A program made the position numbers and the translations under genes. This document shows, in pieces, positions 31,169 to 42,106 of a stretch of DNA of 64,000 nt. Origin of the DNA: Chaetoceros tenuissimus (taxonomy: Eukaryota; Bacillariophyta; Thalassiosirophyceae; Chaetocerotales; Chaetocerotaceae). Every line of letters begins with the position of its first letter. Positions within the stretch are counted from its first letter, which is position 1. The notes under the pieces are model-generated. The model did no database searches and was not told where the DNA came from. It worked only from the letters and a program-made list of their open reading frames with translations. The stretch covers positions 186,001 to 250,000 of the forward strand of contig BLLK01000062.1 in the NCBI GenBank assembly GCA_021927905.1. Direction: 5' to 3'.

Positions 31169-32764
31169 ATGGGAGGTAATGCGGCAAAGGAGAGGAGACG
31201 TCTCAAGCGTCTGCAAGAAGCAACGAATCAAACAGCAGACAATGCTCCAAAAGACAAACCTACAAATACAACTCCTACATCCAACAACAAACAAGAGGAA
31301 AAATCAAAGAAACCACAGAAGAAAGACTTTTCAAACCAAAACAAGTCTGTAGTCAAAAAGAATCATAACGCAGTCAAATCCAAGTCCAAATTCAAATATG
31401 AAAAGAACAAGAAGGAAAAACCTGCTGCTAAAAAGAACAAGATACGTAAACCAAAACATTTGGCTCGTAAAATTAATGCAGCGAATGATCCAAAAGAAAT
31501 GGAGGAATTGCTGAAGAAGCAGCAACAATTTGAGGAGAAGAAGAAAGAGAGGGCTTTGAAATTTAAAGAAAAGGTTATCAAGGCTGTTGGTGGATTGGAA
31601 AACTTTGATGAAGAGATTTTCAATTCCCTAATGGAGAAGGGAGGAGGCAAAATGGAGACTATCATCGAAGCTGTGAATAAAAAGAAGAATGCTGAAAAGA
31701 AGCTTAGCGAGGAGAATGATGAAAATGATGAATCATTGGAAAACGAACAAGAGGACGACAAGGAAACTAATCAAGATGCTGAAGAAGATGTTGATGTAGA
31801 CACCAAGTCTGTAGAATCAGCTGAGGATTCCTCTTCAGAGGAAGAAGAAGAAGAGAAAAAGAATAAGGAAGAAGAGGCTGAAAAGACTGAGGCATCATCT
31901 ACAGAAATTGAGCCTATGAATGAAGGTGATGTCGATGCCAAGAATGAAGAACCTGATTCGTCAAAAAGCAGCACTAGCAGCAGCGATACTGATAGTGACA
32001 GCGATAGTAGTGATGACGATAGTAGTGATGATGACGAAATGGACAATACAAGATCAAGAGGACGTGGAAGAAGAGGTCGAAAAGAGGCTGAAAAGAAGCG
32101 AGATGAGCATAACTTGAAACAGCAAGAAGAAGCAAAGCTAGAAAAGGAGGACGAGGCAAAGCCAAAGAAACCAAAGGATACTCGTAGATGTATTGGACGA
32201 AAGCCCGTCACTGATTTCAAAGTTGGTACCAAATACCCTGGAACTATTGTATACGTTAAACCAGGACTTGGTTTGTTTCTCGATGTCAAATGTCATTCTG
32301 ATGCCTTTGTGCATATTTCGAGAGTTGCAGACGACTATGTTGAAAATCTTGAAGAACACTTTAAAGTTGGAAATGTACTAGAGAATGTAAGAATTGTTGA
32401 TGTCAATCGCAGGCAAAAGAGACTAACAGCATCACTTCAAAGTGATGCACGAATTGCAGATGAACAAGAAAGTATGAGTGCGCATAAGGAGCGACTAGAA
32501 AGGAAGGCTGAAAAGAGGGCAGCAAAGGAAGCAAGAAAGCGAAAGATGGGAGAGGCAAACAGTCCTTCCTCAGTTAAAAGATTCCAAACCGAGTTCAAAG
32601 AAGAAAGTACTAATGTTGATAACTCGGTTCCTGAGAAACAAGAAGAAGTTCCCATCATCATTGACCCCGATAATATGACACCAGCTGAATTGAAACGTGC
32701 GAGAAAGCTTCAACGACGAGCTGAACGTAGAAAGCAACAGGAGCTCACTGGCATTGCAGCTTAA
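31169..32764 (+). CDS. S1 RNA-binding domain protein with charged flanks (531 aa, no intron)
   Basis: Residues 1-130 are Lys/Asn/Gln-rich with basic runs that look like nuclear or nucleolar signals. Residues 190-300 are very acidic with Ser/Asp/Glu tracts. An S1 OB-fold domain lies at about 346-424: FKVGTKYPGTIVYVKPGLGLFLDV, DAFVHISRVADDYVENLEEHFKVG and VDVNRRQKRLTASL. The tail is again Arg/Lys-rich and coiled (KERLERKAEKRAAKEARKRK). S1 domains bind RNA; this layout is common in ribosome-biogenesis factors, though no specific orthologue is recognised. In plastid S1 proteins a transit peptide is expected; none is seen. A nuclear or nucleolar site is inferred. Confidence 0.75.
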   Translation: MGGNAAKERRRLKRLQEATNQTADNAPKDKPTNTTPTSNNKQEEKSKKPQKKDFSNQNKSVVKKNHNAVKSKSKFKYEKNKKEKPAAKKNKIRKPKHLARKINAANDPKEMEELLKKQQQFEEKKKERALKFKEKVIKAVGGLENFDEEIFNSLMEKGGGKMETIIEAVNKKKNAEKKLSEENDENDESLENEQEDDKETNQDAEEDVDVDTKSVESAEDSSSEEEEEEKKNKEEEAEKTEASSTEIEPMNEGDVDAKNEEPDSSKSSTSSSDTDSDSDSSDDDSSDDDEMDNTRSRGRGRRGRKEAEKKRDEHNLKQQEEAKLEKEDEAKPKKPKDTRRCIGRKPVTDFKVGTKYPGTIVYVKPGLGLFLDVKCHSDAFVHISRVADDYVENLEEHFKVGNVLENVRIVDVNRRQKRLTASLQSDARIADEQESMSAHKERLERKAEKRAAKEARKRKMGEANSPSSVKRFQTEFKEESTNVDNSVPEKQEEVPIIIDPDNMTPAELKRARKLQRRAERRKQQELTGIAA

Positions 32765-33368
32765 TACTAGATAAATGCCTTGAATAAATCGAACTTTTGA
32801 TCAACTATAGTACTGTCACGATCACTTGTGCAACTGAACATCATTTTATACAACCTGTAGCTTTCAATTCTTTCGAAAATTATTTTCATCTGCATAACCA
32901 TATCTACTACACACTATGCATCTTTTTGATGGGAAAGACCCCGCTAGTGAAAGTGGACGACACTGCAGTATTAATACTGTCCAAATCTGCGTCTTAGGAA
33001 TCAAGAAAGTACATTTTATTCTATGATGGTTATTCTGTGTAATTTGTTTTGCAGACTGTGACTCGATACATTCTACAGATGATAGAGGAACACATTTGAT
33101 CATAAAAGTTTCTTCAGGAAGTCATCTTCGCCGATCTAAGATATATATTAAAATATAAATACTCTTTATTCAGAGATATATTCAAATTCAGTTGTGTTGG
33201 ATTTAATGTAAGATGTTGAACTACGAACATGCAGAATATTTTTATTACATTCTCTCTTGATGAGAGAAGAAGAAGTATTCGATATCTTATGCTTACTTGT
33301 AATGAGATAAGGCAGTATTATTTACCTTTAACTACTATGGTAAAGTGAAATCAGTGAAATCAATATCT
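32765..33368. other. Convergent intergenic region, 604 bp, with one copy of a local repeat
   Basis: Holds the 3' ends of the S1 gene (plus) and the F-box/ankyrin-like gene (minus). About 32929-33000 resembles 34549-34621 (see the repeat entries). No coding frame supported. Confidence 0.4.
32929..33000 (+). repeat. Local repeat, copy A
   Basis: This stretch resembles 34549-34621 in the same orientation. Both hold CCGCTAGTG, AAGTGGAC and GTCCAAATC in the same order and nearly the same spacing. By eye, 27 of 34 bases agree in the first half. Copy A also holds a perfect 14-bp palindrome, CAGTATTAATACTG (32966-32979). In both copies TGGAC and GTCCA could pair as a stem. Confidence 0.5.
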
Positions 33369-34397
33369 TTAAAGCATTCCATTTAGAAACTCAACGGATT
33401 CTCCATCGCCTTTTGCTTCGAAATAAATAATATAATATTCCACGTCAATCTCTCGAACATCGGTATTGATATATGTCAGTATATCCATTCGTTTCTCAGA
33501 TATACAAGAGACGATTAAGTTATGGAAAAAATCATCAATAGGATCTACTTCAATCTCATTCATGAGTTTTTCCAAGGCAAATTGAACGAGATCCAAAGAT
33601 GCATGTAATTGACCAATCTGAACAGGTAAAACCGTCTCTAGATCTGTGATGTGAAAAAATCTGTTCGTCATCAAGATTTGAAAGGCATCACGGTACTTTT
33701 GATGTAAAAGAGCCTCAGAAATAATGGTATATCGTTCTACTTCATTATACACCTCAACTTCATCTAGTAGGTACTCAAAAGTGTCAAGATCATCGCGTTT
33801 CAAAGCATAGAACAATGAATCCCCATAAAACTCTACTCCGTATTCAATCAGCTGCTTGATCATAGAGCCATCACAAGCAATAGGTGCACAAACAGCTAGT
33901 GAATGATCATTTTCCAGGAAGTGAGCATTCATAAGCTGCACGTTTTCCTCATCCTTGATGATCAACCTCATGACTTCCGTGCTTCTATATTCTATTGCCA
34001 ATTGCATGAATTTGAGTATGATCACACTTTCAGTAAATGATATGAACGATCCTTCAAAAATATCTTTTCTATCATTTTCAAAAACAAGAAGTAAAAACTT
34101 CCAAATATATGTGGCTCTTTCCTCTTCGATTAGATCTGTGTCTTCATAGAGTAAAACTAGAACATGATTGCAAGTCGATACTGTAGCAATGATGCTCTCA
34201 GCTGAAGTATTCCGATTCTCTCCATACAATTGCTCCACCGCAGTCTTGAAATCCTTGCACACAGCTGCTAAGAAGTAGTAATTGTCAGAGGATCCAAGGA
34301 AGGAAAGACAATGACGAAGAATATGAATAGGAAGTGGTATGGTGGAGTTGCTGTTGTTGACAACATTTGCCTCGTATTCATTTGCAACTGGAGTCAT
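33369..34397 (-). CDS. F-box-like/ankyrin-like protein of diatom type (342 aa, no intron)
   Basis: The N-terminus carries an F-box-like helix set (PLPIHILRHCLSFLGSSDNYYFLAAVCKDFK, about residues 20-51). The rest is a chain of short helices of about 30 residues with phrases like IKQLIEYGVEFYGDSLFYALKRDDLDTFEYLLDEV, suggesting degenerate ankyrin-type repeats. F-box proteins choose substrates for SCF ubiquitin ligases, and ankyrin repeats bind partners. This architecture looks like an expanded lineage-specific family; the exact function is unknown. No signal peptide or membrane segment. It is flanked on both sides by copies of a short repeat. Confidence 0.55.
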   Translation of the reverse strand: MTPVANEYEANVVNNSNSTIPLPIHILRHCLSFLGSSDNYYFLAAVCKDFKTAVEQLYGENRNTSAESIIATVSTCNHVLVLLYEDTDLIEEERATYIWKFLLLVFENDRKDIFEGSFISFTESVIILKFMQLAIEYRSTEVMRLIIKDEENVQLMNAHFLENDHSLAVCAPIACDGSMIKQLIEYGVEFYGDSLFYALKRDDLDTFEYLLDEVEVYNEVERYTIISEALLHQKYRDAFQILMTNRFFHITDLETVLPVQIGQLHASLDLVQFALEKLMNEIEVDPIDDFFHNLIVSCISEKRMDILTYINTDVREIDVEYYIIYFEAKGDGESVEFLNGML

Positions 34398-34894
34398 GCT
34401 TTCAGTCGAGGTGACAATTACTGCTTTTATGAACGCTTACATGTGACTTCCGGTATCAACCTTGATGATTGAAATGGACAAGGAACAGTATAGTGATTTG
34501 ACTGTCTATACCCATCAACTATGGCTACTATGCACTAACCACTACTACTCTGATGTAAAAGCTTCCGCTAGTGTAAGTGGACTGGACTTTGCAATAATTA
34601 GGCGGTCCAAATCCATCCTTGTTTCATTCATGTGGTCCTTCTACTTCGTACTCAATCTTAATCTTGGCAATAAAAAACAGGATGACGTCAAATGACTGAT
34701 GTTATGATTGTCATTGCTGGATTAATTCGAACCGTGGAAACGCAAAGATTGCTGATTATTTCCACGTTGAAAATAACTCTATACATCTTAGAACAGAACA
34801 AGTAATCAAATAACAAACTAGACGATTCGAACATAGAAACAAAAACAAAAAGAAGCAAGAAGACGAAAAGAAACCAGTATAATTCTTCAGAGCT
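34398..34894. other. Divergent intergenic region, 497 bp, with the second repeat copy
   Basis: Lies between the F-box/ankyrin-like gene (minus) and the MYND gene (plus). The repeat copy at 34549-34621 is about 150 bp upstream of the F-box/ankyrin-like start codon. A 77-residue frame at 34462-34695 covers the repeat but has no features. Confidence 0.4.
34549..34621 (+). repeat. Local repeat, copy B
   Basis: Partner of 32929-33000. Contains CCGCTAGTG, AAGTGGAC and GGTCCAAATCC. The last resembles a Pol III B box and TAGTGTAAGTGG loosely resembles an A box, but the spacing (about 35 nt) is too short for a tRNA. Confidence 0.5.
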
Positions 34895-36459
34895 ATGGGT
34901 AAAAAGAGCAAGCGTCGCACTGGCAAACAAAGCCAAAAGATTCAAGGGGAAAACGCAAGTACAAGGGATACATGTAAGAATGTGCTAGACTCGACATATG
35001 TATTTTGCATGCAATCATCATCTGTCGTTTGGCTAACCTCATTCAACCTTCTTTTTTCATTGAATTAGTAGCAGTTCCCGATACAGAAGAGGTGGCACCT
35101 AAAAGATATAATGTGATTGCCGAAGAAGATGAAGAGGAATTCATTGAGTTCATGCTGTGGTCTCTAGGTAAAAACAAGGCTGATCTGACACCAAAGAGTT
35201 TTGCGAAGAGCGCTCCTCGAATGGCAATGAAGCTGATTGCAAGTGATGTTTCCATACAAGGCCTTTTGGAAAGAAGAAAAGAAACGATTGAAACGATAGA
35301 AAAGGGAATACAATGTATTGAAGCTAGAGAATTGTTCAAAGGAATAAAAATCGATCATGATGAAATGATAGGTGAATTTGAACAACAATTGTACGAGAAC
35401 CTATCCAATTACGTGAAGGAATTCAAAAATACTCCAATATCGTACGATTCTTTTCAAGAAAATATTTCCAAATTGGCAAATAAAGGAGGGATATGTCTAG
35501 ATGATTCTTTTTACTTTAAATTGTCAAGAGTAGAGTTTGATGAGTTGTTTCGTCGAATGGTTGAGAAACAAGTATCACAATCATCACAATATGGTGGTAC
35601 ATTTGAGAAGATAATTCAAAACTATTACATGCATCCAACAGCGAGGGAGGAGTCTCATAAAGAAGCAGATGTCTATGCGCAGAAGACTTTAGTTTCTCTT
35701 CTTAAACTCTACAAAGAAATGCACAAATGCTGGAGATGTAATCAATTGTATGGAAAAGGTAATGAAACAAAAAGTTTAAACTGTGCTAGCTGCAAGTGTG
35801 CTGTATACTGCTCTCGCGAATGCCAGAAGAAGCATTGGAAAGAAGGGACCCGTCCACATAAGGAATGCTGTCAAGCCATTGGTTCAGCCTGGTCTGCGCA
35901 CGAAAGAAGAAAGAAGCGTATTGGAAGAGCATTCAAAGAGGGAAGGATAATCAATAAGCCCGTTATTGTCAATGATATAAAGAGGGAATGCTTTTTACGT
36001 CCATGTGAGCCATTAGATTATAATATCTGTGCCAACCGTATCTTTATTACAGAGAAATATATAGCAAATGCAGCTGTTGCATCAATGAACACATACTATC
36101 AAAATATTGCAACATTGGCTTGTGGAGGAAAGCACTTACTATTTGGTGACGATACAATAAGTTCATGTCTCGAGGAGAAGATTCGAAATGGCTATGAAGA
36201 TGTGATATCAGAGTTTGATCCGGAATCCATGATGGAAAATGAGGTTATGGAGTTGCATCTCGTAGCAGGAATGCTCCAGTATAAAGAGAGTGACTTGACT
36301 AAAGAGTGTACAATACGGAGCTATGTATCTGTTGATAGATTCATTACTCTATATATTTGCTATGTTCATTTCGATTTAGGGAAAGAAACCTTTGGAGGGA
36401 CTATGAACAAGTTCATTATCGAAATGAAGTTTCTGGAAGAATTAAAGAAGTCCACGTAA
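34895..36459 (+). CDS. MYND zinc-finger protein (489 aa, 2 exons)
   Basis: Exons 34895-34973 and 35069-36459; intron 95 bp, phase 1. The basic start MGKKSKRRTGKQ is supplied by exon 1. A MYND finger lies at about residues 247-293: CWRCNQLYG...LNCASCKCAVYCSRECQKKHWKEGTRPHKECC, with the full Cys/His ligand set. MYND fingers mediate protein contacts, often with Pro-rich partners. Flanking helices (YEDVISEFDPESMM etc.) match no enzyme that I recognise. MYND proteins are very numerous in centric diatoms; this looks like one of that expanded group. It is convergent with the SLC10-type gene. Nuclear location is likely from the N-terminal basic stretch (inference). Confidence 0.82.
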
Positions 36460-36706
36460 AAGATTGAGCTATTAACGAAAGATATTTGTATTGTTATCTA
36501 TTATGTATTGAACCATCTAGTTCATTTACGAAAAAATGAGTGGAATGATGGATTCCATTGGATTGATATAGAAGTAAATGAGCAGAGAAATTACAAACAA
36601 GACTTCTTATGCAAAAAGATGAGTAATAATATCACTGGTACATTTACTTTTAAAAATATTATTGATGTGTTTGCTTGTATCCCCTTACTCGTATACATCT
36701 ACTTCA

Positions 36707-38207
36707 TCATGCCCTCGTGTATGCATTTGATTCCTCCCGAAGCCGTTCTTCCTCTGCTTCGACAAGTCCACTTGTTTCCTTTGGAGTTGCATAAGTTTGT
36801 TCCAAGTTGAAGTAATGAAAGAGTGTATCTTCATTTTCAGACATGGATTCCACACTGGTTGATGCATCATCTACAAGTGCAACTTCAATCGATTCAAGTC
36901 CAAACTTTTCCACCCGAATCACTTCATAGGATGTAGTCAAAACATGACAAAGAGGCGCATCACTAGGTGCTTTCGTCCATCCAAATTTCCACATGATTAA
37001 ACAATAAAGACCAAGAATGATAGCCTCTACAGCCCCATAAAACAATGGCACTCCCATGGCTTCTGCAAGATCTGCACCTTGAAACATTGTCAGAGCAACC
37101 GAAGTTGCAATTCCAACATTTTGATAACAACATTCAATACTCACAGTGATTCGTTCCGGTTTATTGAGTCTAAATATTGTCGTGATGACGTTGGATATGA
37201 GCAATCCTGCTAAACATGGAAATGAAACTCCTACATAAAATTGCCAATCTCTATTCCAGATTCGTGCTTCCGCATCTCCTCCATTGGACATGAGTGCTGA
37301 AAATACCACCAATGCAATTCCCGCAACGTTTCCAAGCTGTGAAGTGGAATAGATGTTTTGGTGAGTAATATATAGAATAAAGTGTGTGTTTATGTAAGTG
37401 TGTTTGCATGAAAGATACTGTGTATGTCTCTCTATGAGAAACACACTCGTGAGCTAAAGCTCACTCGGAAACACAGTGTTGACGTAATACTGTTAGTGTC
37501 CATAATAAACACACTCGTGAGCTAATGCTCACTCGCAAACACACTCCTTCGCTTCGCTCACTCGATAAAACAGAGCTCACTCCGCTACGCTCGTTCGCAT
37601 TCATACAGAGCTCACTCCGCTACGCTCCGTTCGCAGCTCGCTCACACTCGCATCGTCGCTACGCTCCTCATGCTCACTCCTCCTCTTATTCACTCACCTT
37701 ATTACAAAGAACATTAAATTTATGCGAATGAATCTTTGCTGAACAAAACAACCCTAAACAAATGGCCCCAATAACAACCACCAACGCAACAAACAAACTC
37801 ATCCAATCCAACATTTGAATCACATCATCATTATAACTAAACCTCGAATACAACAAAAGATTCGCAGGAAGCATGATTATACTCAACAAGGTGGAAATAG
37901 CCGTCATGGTGACACTCAATGCCAAATCGGCATTAAACATGCTACACCACCAATTGGAATAACTCCCACCAGGTGAACTAGTCACTACCAGTAGAGTAAT
38001 TCCCATGGTTTCATTCAATTTCATAATTTTGACGATGATAAATCCCAACAGTGGCAATATCCCAAATTGTAAAAAGCATCCTGTGAGAATTGCCCTTTTG
38101 TTCTTCATTTGTGCCACGAGTGCTTTAATGTCTACCGTTGCTGACATTCCAAATACAAGTGAGAAGAGAAGCAGATTTCCTGCTAATTCAATCAAGTCAA
38201 ATGCCAT
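36707..38207 (-). CDS. SLC10/bile-acid:sodium symporter family transporter (379 aa, 2 exons)
   Basis: Exons 38207-37698 and 37336-36707 in phase 0. Around nine hydrophobic segments are present. Family marks are MSATVDIKAL near the start, the VTSSPGGSYSNWW loop with NADLALSVTMTAIST, and after splicing LGNVAGIALVVFSALMSN and ECCYQNVGIATSVALTMF, as in SLC10/BASS proteins. These carry organic anions together with sodium; plant BASS relatives move pyruvate or other acids in plastids. There is no plastid leader, so a plasma or endomembrane site is likely. The last 70 residues are a polar, acidic cytosolic tail. The 361-bp intron is four to five times longer than most here and filled with short repeats. 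Confidence 0.85.
37439..37646. repeat. Repeat-rich core of the transporter intron
   Basis: Two near-identical 36-bp units at 37439-37474 and 37508-37543 (two differences) each carry an inverted repeat, GTGAGCT-AA-AGCTCAC in the first and GTGAGC-TAAT-GCTCAC in the second. Two further units starting at 37570 and 37605 share ACAGAGCTCACTCCGCTAC and continue alike for about 30 bp with a one-base insertion. Variants of CTCCGCTACGCTC and CGCTTCGCTCACTCG fill the rest. Base use is far more GC-rich than its surroundings. Confidence 0.75.
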
Positions 38208-38806
38208 TTTGTGTTGAATATAATGTTGAGTATGAAGATGTGTCTGTTAAATACTGTGTGTGGTATGGTATCTCGACCTTTAGTATTTATGTAGTAGTAT
38301 TATAGGTAGTGCAGTGTGCTTTTCCTTTTTTCTCTCTACTACACGATGAATAACTTGGACAGATGAATGAGAGTAAGTAATTGGGATATCCCTTGAAGAT
38401 GCAATTCTAGAGTGTGAATTAATTACGAATGCAAGTCTTGTCTTGTTCGTGTGGAACATTTTGTTCTTTCCACTCTAAAAGCCTTCGTTTGATGTTTGTC
38501 GGCTGTCTCTTCTCATCCGTTGAAATTGGCATTATGCAGTAAGCGATAGCGCGTGCAGTCTGAAAAATTAGATGGTCTCTAAACCTATTTTAAGACTATC
38601 AAATGATATTTGCATTATATGGCAAGTCAATGTCTCTCTAGCCATAATGTAAAGAAGCAGAAAGAAGCTTTCCGATGCAATCCACTCTCCGTATCATCTC
38701 TCTCTCATTCAATGCAACATCTAACATACATTTCACATACACATCTTACCATTCCCTCTATTCACAAATCATTACACTACAGTAATCAACACACCAACAT
38801 CTCAAC
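38208..38806. other. Divergent intergenic region, 599 bp
   Basis: Lies between the SLC10-type gene (minus) and RPN1 (plus). No gene seen; a 79-residue frame at 38610-38849 overlaps the RPN1 start and has no features. Confidence 0.4.
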
Positions 38807-41664
38807 ATGGCACCCAAAGGCGAAAAAAATGCGGTCAAAATTGCCGTAGAATCAAAAGATCCAAAAAAAGAATCATCCAACAACAACAACAACACAAAAC
38901 CTGAACCAGAAGAACCCATCATGTCCGAACCCACCATGTCTGAAGAAGACCAGGAACTCAAAGAAAGACTCGAAACATGTGTATCTACACTCATCAATAA
39001 GGAAAATGAATCATCAGTCACTATACCACTCAGACTCAAGGCATTGGACGTTATTGTTGATGAATTGAAAAGTGCAACGAGTAGTATGACCTCCGTTCCA
39101 AAGCCTTTGAAATTCCTAAGACCGCATTTTAGTGATTTAAAGGGATTTTTTGAGATTCTGCAAAAGGATGCTGATGAAGGTGTGGTTTTGTTGAGGGCGA
39201 GACTTGCCGATGTTCTTTCTGTTTTGGCAATGACCATGTCCGATACAGGTACGTAACTAGTGTATTGACATGAAATTTTACCACTTGTACTACTTTTACA
39301 CTTGCTCACTTTTATACTTTTACAGAAAGAGAAAGTCTCAAATTTAAACTAGCAGGAATGAAAGACTACGATACCCTCCCAACCACACAAGACGATAACC
39401 TAGGATGCTGGGGACACGAATACGTTCGAAGTCTAGCAGGAGAAATTGGTCAAGAATACAATGCAAGAGTATTAAATGGTGCAGATCCAGAACTAGACAC
39501 TCCATTCAAGGATTTACTAGGAATGGTGGATGTTATTGCACCATTTAGTATTAGTCATAATGCTGAAGCGGAAGCTGTAGATTTATTGATTGAAGTGCAA
39601 CGATTGGAAAAACTCAAGGAGTTGGATAATATTGATGGAAAGAATTATGCAAGAATTTGTTTGTATCTCATCAAAACTGCTGATTTCATGTCGGATCCTG
39701 ATGATCTGGCGGAAATGCTTGAGATTGCGTATACCCTCTACCTTCGTCAGGGGCAGTATTTTGATGCATTGCGTGCGGCGCTAAGATCGGGGAATGAGGA
39801 GGTGATTCCGGACTTGTTTGCACAGTGTGATGATCCATTGATGAAGAAGCAAATGTGTTTGTTGCTTGGTCGTCATCGTGTTAATTTTGAAATTGAAGAT
39901 GGGGATGATGCCGAAGAGTTGAATGAATTGATTGGCAACTCACATATATCAGAACAATTTTTGAAAGTGGCGCAAGATCTGGATGTTATGGAGGCGAAAA
40001 CTCCTGAAGATATTTACAAGTCCCATCTTGCTGAAACGGGAGGGTTTAGTAGACGTAGAGATTCTAGTGGAGCACAGGTGGATTCGGCACGTGCGAATCT
40101 TGCGAGTACCTTTGTCAATGCGTTTGTCAATGCTGGATACGGTGTTGATAAACTCATGACTCCTGACAATGATAATGCATGGCTTTACAAGAATAAAGAT
40201 CATGGGATGATGTCTGCAGCTGCTTCCCTTGGATCTATCCTTTTGTGGAACGTGGAAGAAGGATTGACACAAATTGATAAATTCTTGTACTCGTCAGAGG
40301 ATTATGTCAAGGCTGGAGCTGCACTTGCTGTAGGTATCTTGAGTAGTGGTGTTCGCAATGATGCTGATCCAGCTTTTGCTTTGCTTGCAGAACACATTGA
40401 AGGAGACTCACATATCATGAAGTGTGCTGCATGTACTGGACTTGGAATCGCTTATGCAGGATCTGGACGAGAGGAAATCATTGAACTTTTGACTTCAGTT
40501 GTTGAATCAGAAAGTACAGGTTCCGAAGCGATGCTTGAAAGTTCATTGGCGAGTCTTGCGCTTGGTATGATTTGTGTTGGAAAATGTGATGAAGAGGTCG
40601 GAAGTACTCTTGTACAAAAGCTAATGGAAGCTTCTGATGAAGATCTTGATCATTCACATGCTAGATATTTATGTTTAGGTCTTGGATTACTCTTCCTTGG
40701 GAAAATGGAAAAGGCTGATGCTATGTTGGAGGCAGTCAAGACTGTGGAGCACAAGATTGGAAAATATGCTGCAGTTCTTCTAGATACATGTGCTTACGCA
40801 GGAAGCGGAAACGTTTTAAAGGTTCAAGAGATGCTTCATCACTGTGCAGAACATTTGACCGAAGACGCGGAACATCAAATGGCGGCAGTAATTGGAATTG
40901 GACTCATCACAATGGGAGAAGATACCGGTGCTGAGATGGCTCTACGAGCTTTCGATCACTTGCTACACTACTGTGAACTACCAATCAAGCGTGCTGTGCC
41001 ATTAGCTCTCGCAATTCTATACGTTTCAAATCCTGACTTTGGAGTCATTGATCAGCTATCCCGACTTTCCCACGATCCAGACACAGAAATTTCTCAGAAT
41101 GCCATTCTTGCAATGGGAGTTGTAAGTGCTGGTACAAATAACTCACGAGTTGCTGGTCTATTGAGGCAATTGAGTGAATTCTACAGTAAAGAGGCTGGAC
41201 ACGTCTTCTGTGTTCGCATTGCTCAAGGATTGCTTCACATGGGTAAGGGTCTCTTGACTTTGAACCCTCTTCACTCGGATAGAATGTTGACATGCGGTCC
41301 AGCCCTTGGAGGATTATTGGTACTCATTCAATCGGGCATTGATCTCAAAAATACTATTCTTGACAAATCGCATTATCTTTTATACTATCTGACATGCGCA
41401 ATGAATCCAAGAATGCTTGTAACTGTGAATGAAGATCTATCATGGCGTCCAGTCACCGCACGTGTTGGTCAAGCAGTCGAGACGGTTGGACAAGCGGGTA
41501 AGCCAAAGTCCATCACTGGATTTCAAACACATACAACACCAGTGTTACTTCAAGTCAATGAGCGTGCAGAGCTTGGAACAGAAGAAGTTCTCAGTCTAGC
41601 AACTGTTTTGGAGGGAATCGTCATTTTGAAGGATAATCCAGATTACGAACCAGAAGAGGAGTAA
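38807..41664 (+). CDS. RPN1: 26S proteasome regulatory subunit RPN1/PSMD2 (926 aa, 2 exons)
   Basis: Non-ATPase base subunit that docks ubiquitin receptors and the deubiquitinase Ubp6 on the proteasome. Exons 38807-39248 and 39326-41664; intron 77 bp, phase 1. The N-terminal region has the conserved LRPHFSDLKGFFE, GMKDYDTLPTTQDDNLGCWGHEYVRSLAGEI and GHEYV blocks. The middle carries the proteasome/cyclosome repeats, seen as recurring helical pairs with Gly-Ala-Gly (SLGSILLWNVEEG, AGAALAVGILSSG, ACTGLGIAYAGSG, ASLALGMICVG). The C-terminal FQTHTTPVLLQVNERAELGTEE and VLEGIVILKDNPDY close the toroid. The first 45 residues are a low-complexity tail (poly-Asn). Identification is firm. Confidence 0.96.
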
Positions 41665-42106
41665 ATTTCTTTTATAAATACAAATCTAAAAATCTATACT
41701 CTACATTCTTTGTCGTAACAACACCCTAACCATTGACACATACGTATATACAAGTAATGAGCATCTGGATATACACTGATTTGTGCAGAGTCTGCATCAT
41801 GTAAAAAGAGGCAACTTTGAAACGAAAAATATTTCGCCAAAGTCATAACCTAGAATAATGGAGATATTCGATTTGACGATGATGATCATCACGCACAACA
41901 GTTTCATTTTCTCAGGAGGGAAGTAGACTAGTCTACTATCAATCATTATCAATTTGAGCAATTTATACTGCAAATCCCAAGACCAAGAATTTTTTAAAAA
42001 AGGTATAAGCGGTACACGGTGTATTCGAGAGGATGTTTATGTTAAGGTCTCTTCCATCTTTCTTCTCTGCAATTTTAGGACCGTTAAGAGCTAGTAAGAT
42101 TTTACA
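41665..42106. other. Convergent intergenic region, 442 bp
   Basis: Holds the 3' ends of RPN1 (plus) and the FkbM-like gene (minus). No coding frame or repeat recognised. Confidence 0.4.

Noticed and set aside
31363-32289. Long Ser/Phe-rich minus-strand frames (132 and 172 aa)
   Set aside because: They are antisense shadows of the Lys/Glu/Asp-rich S1-domain gene; reverse-reading GAA/GAT/AAG codons naturally gives Ser, Phe and Leu without stops.
34549-34740. Possible tRNA (B-box-like GGTCCAAATCC; nearby reverse GGTTCGAAT)
   Set aside because: A/B box spacing is too short, and no acceptor or T-arm pairing could be built for either match.
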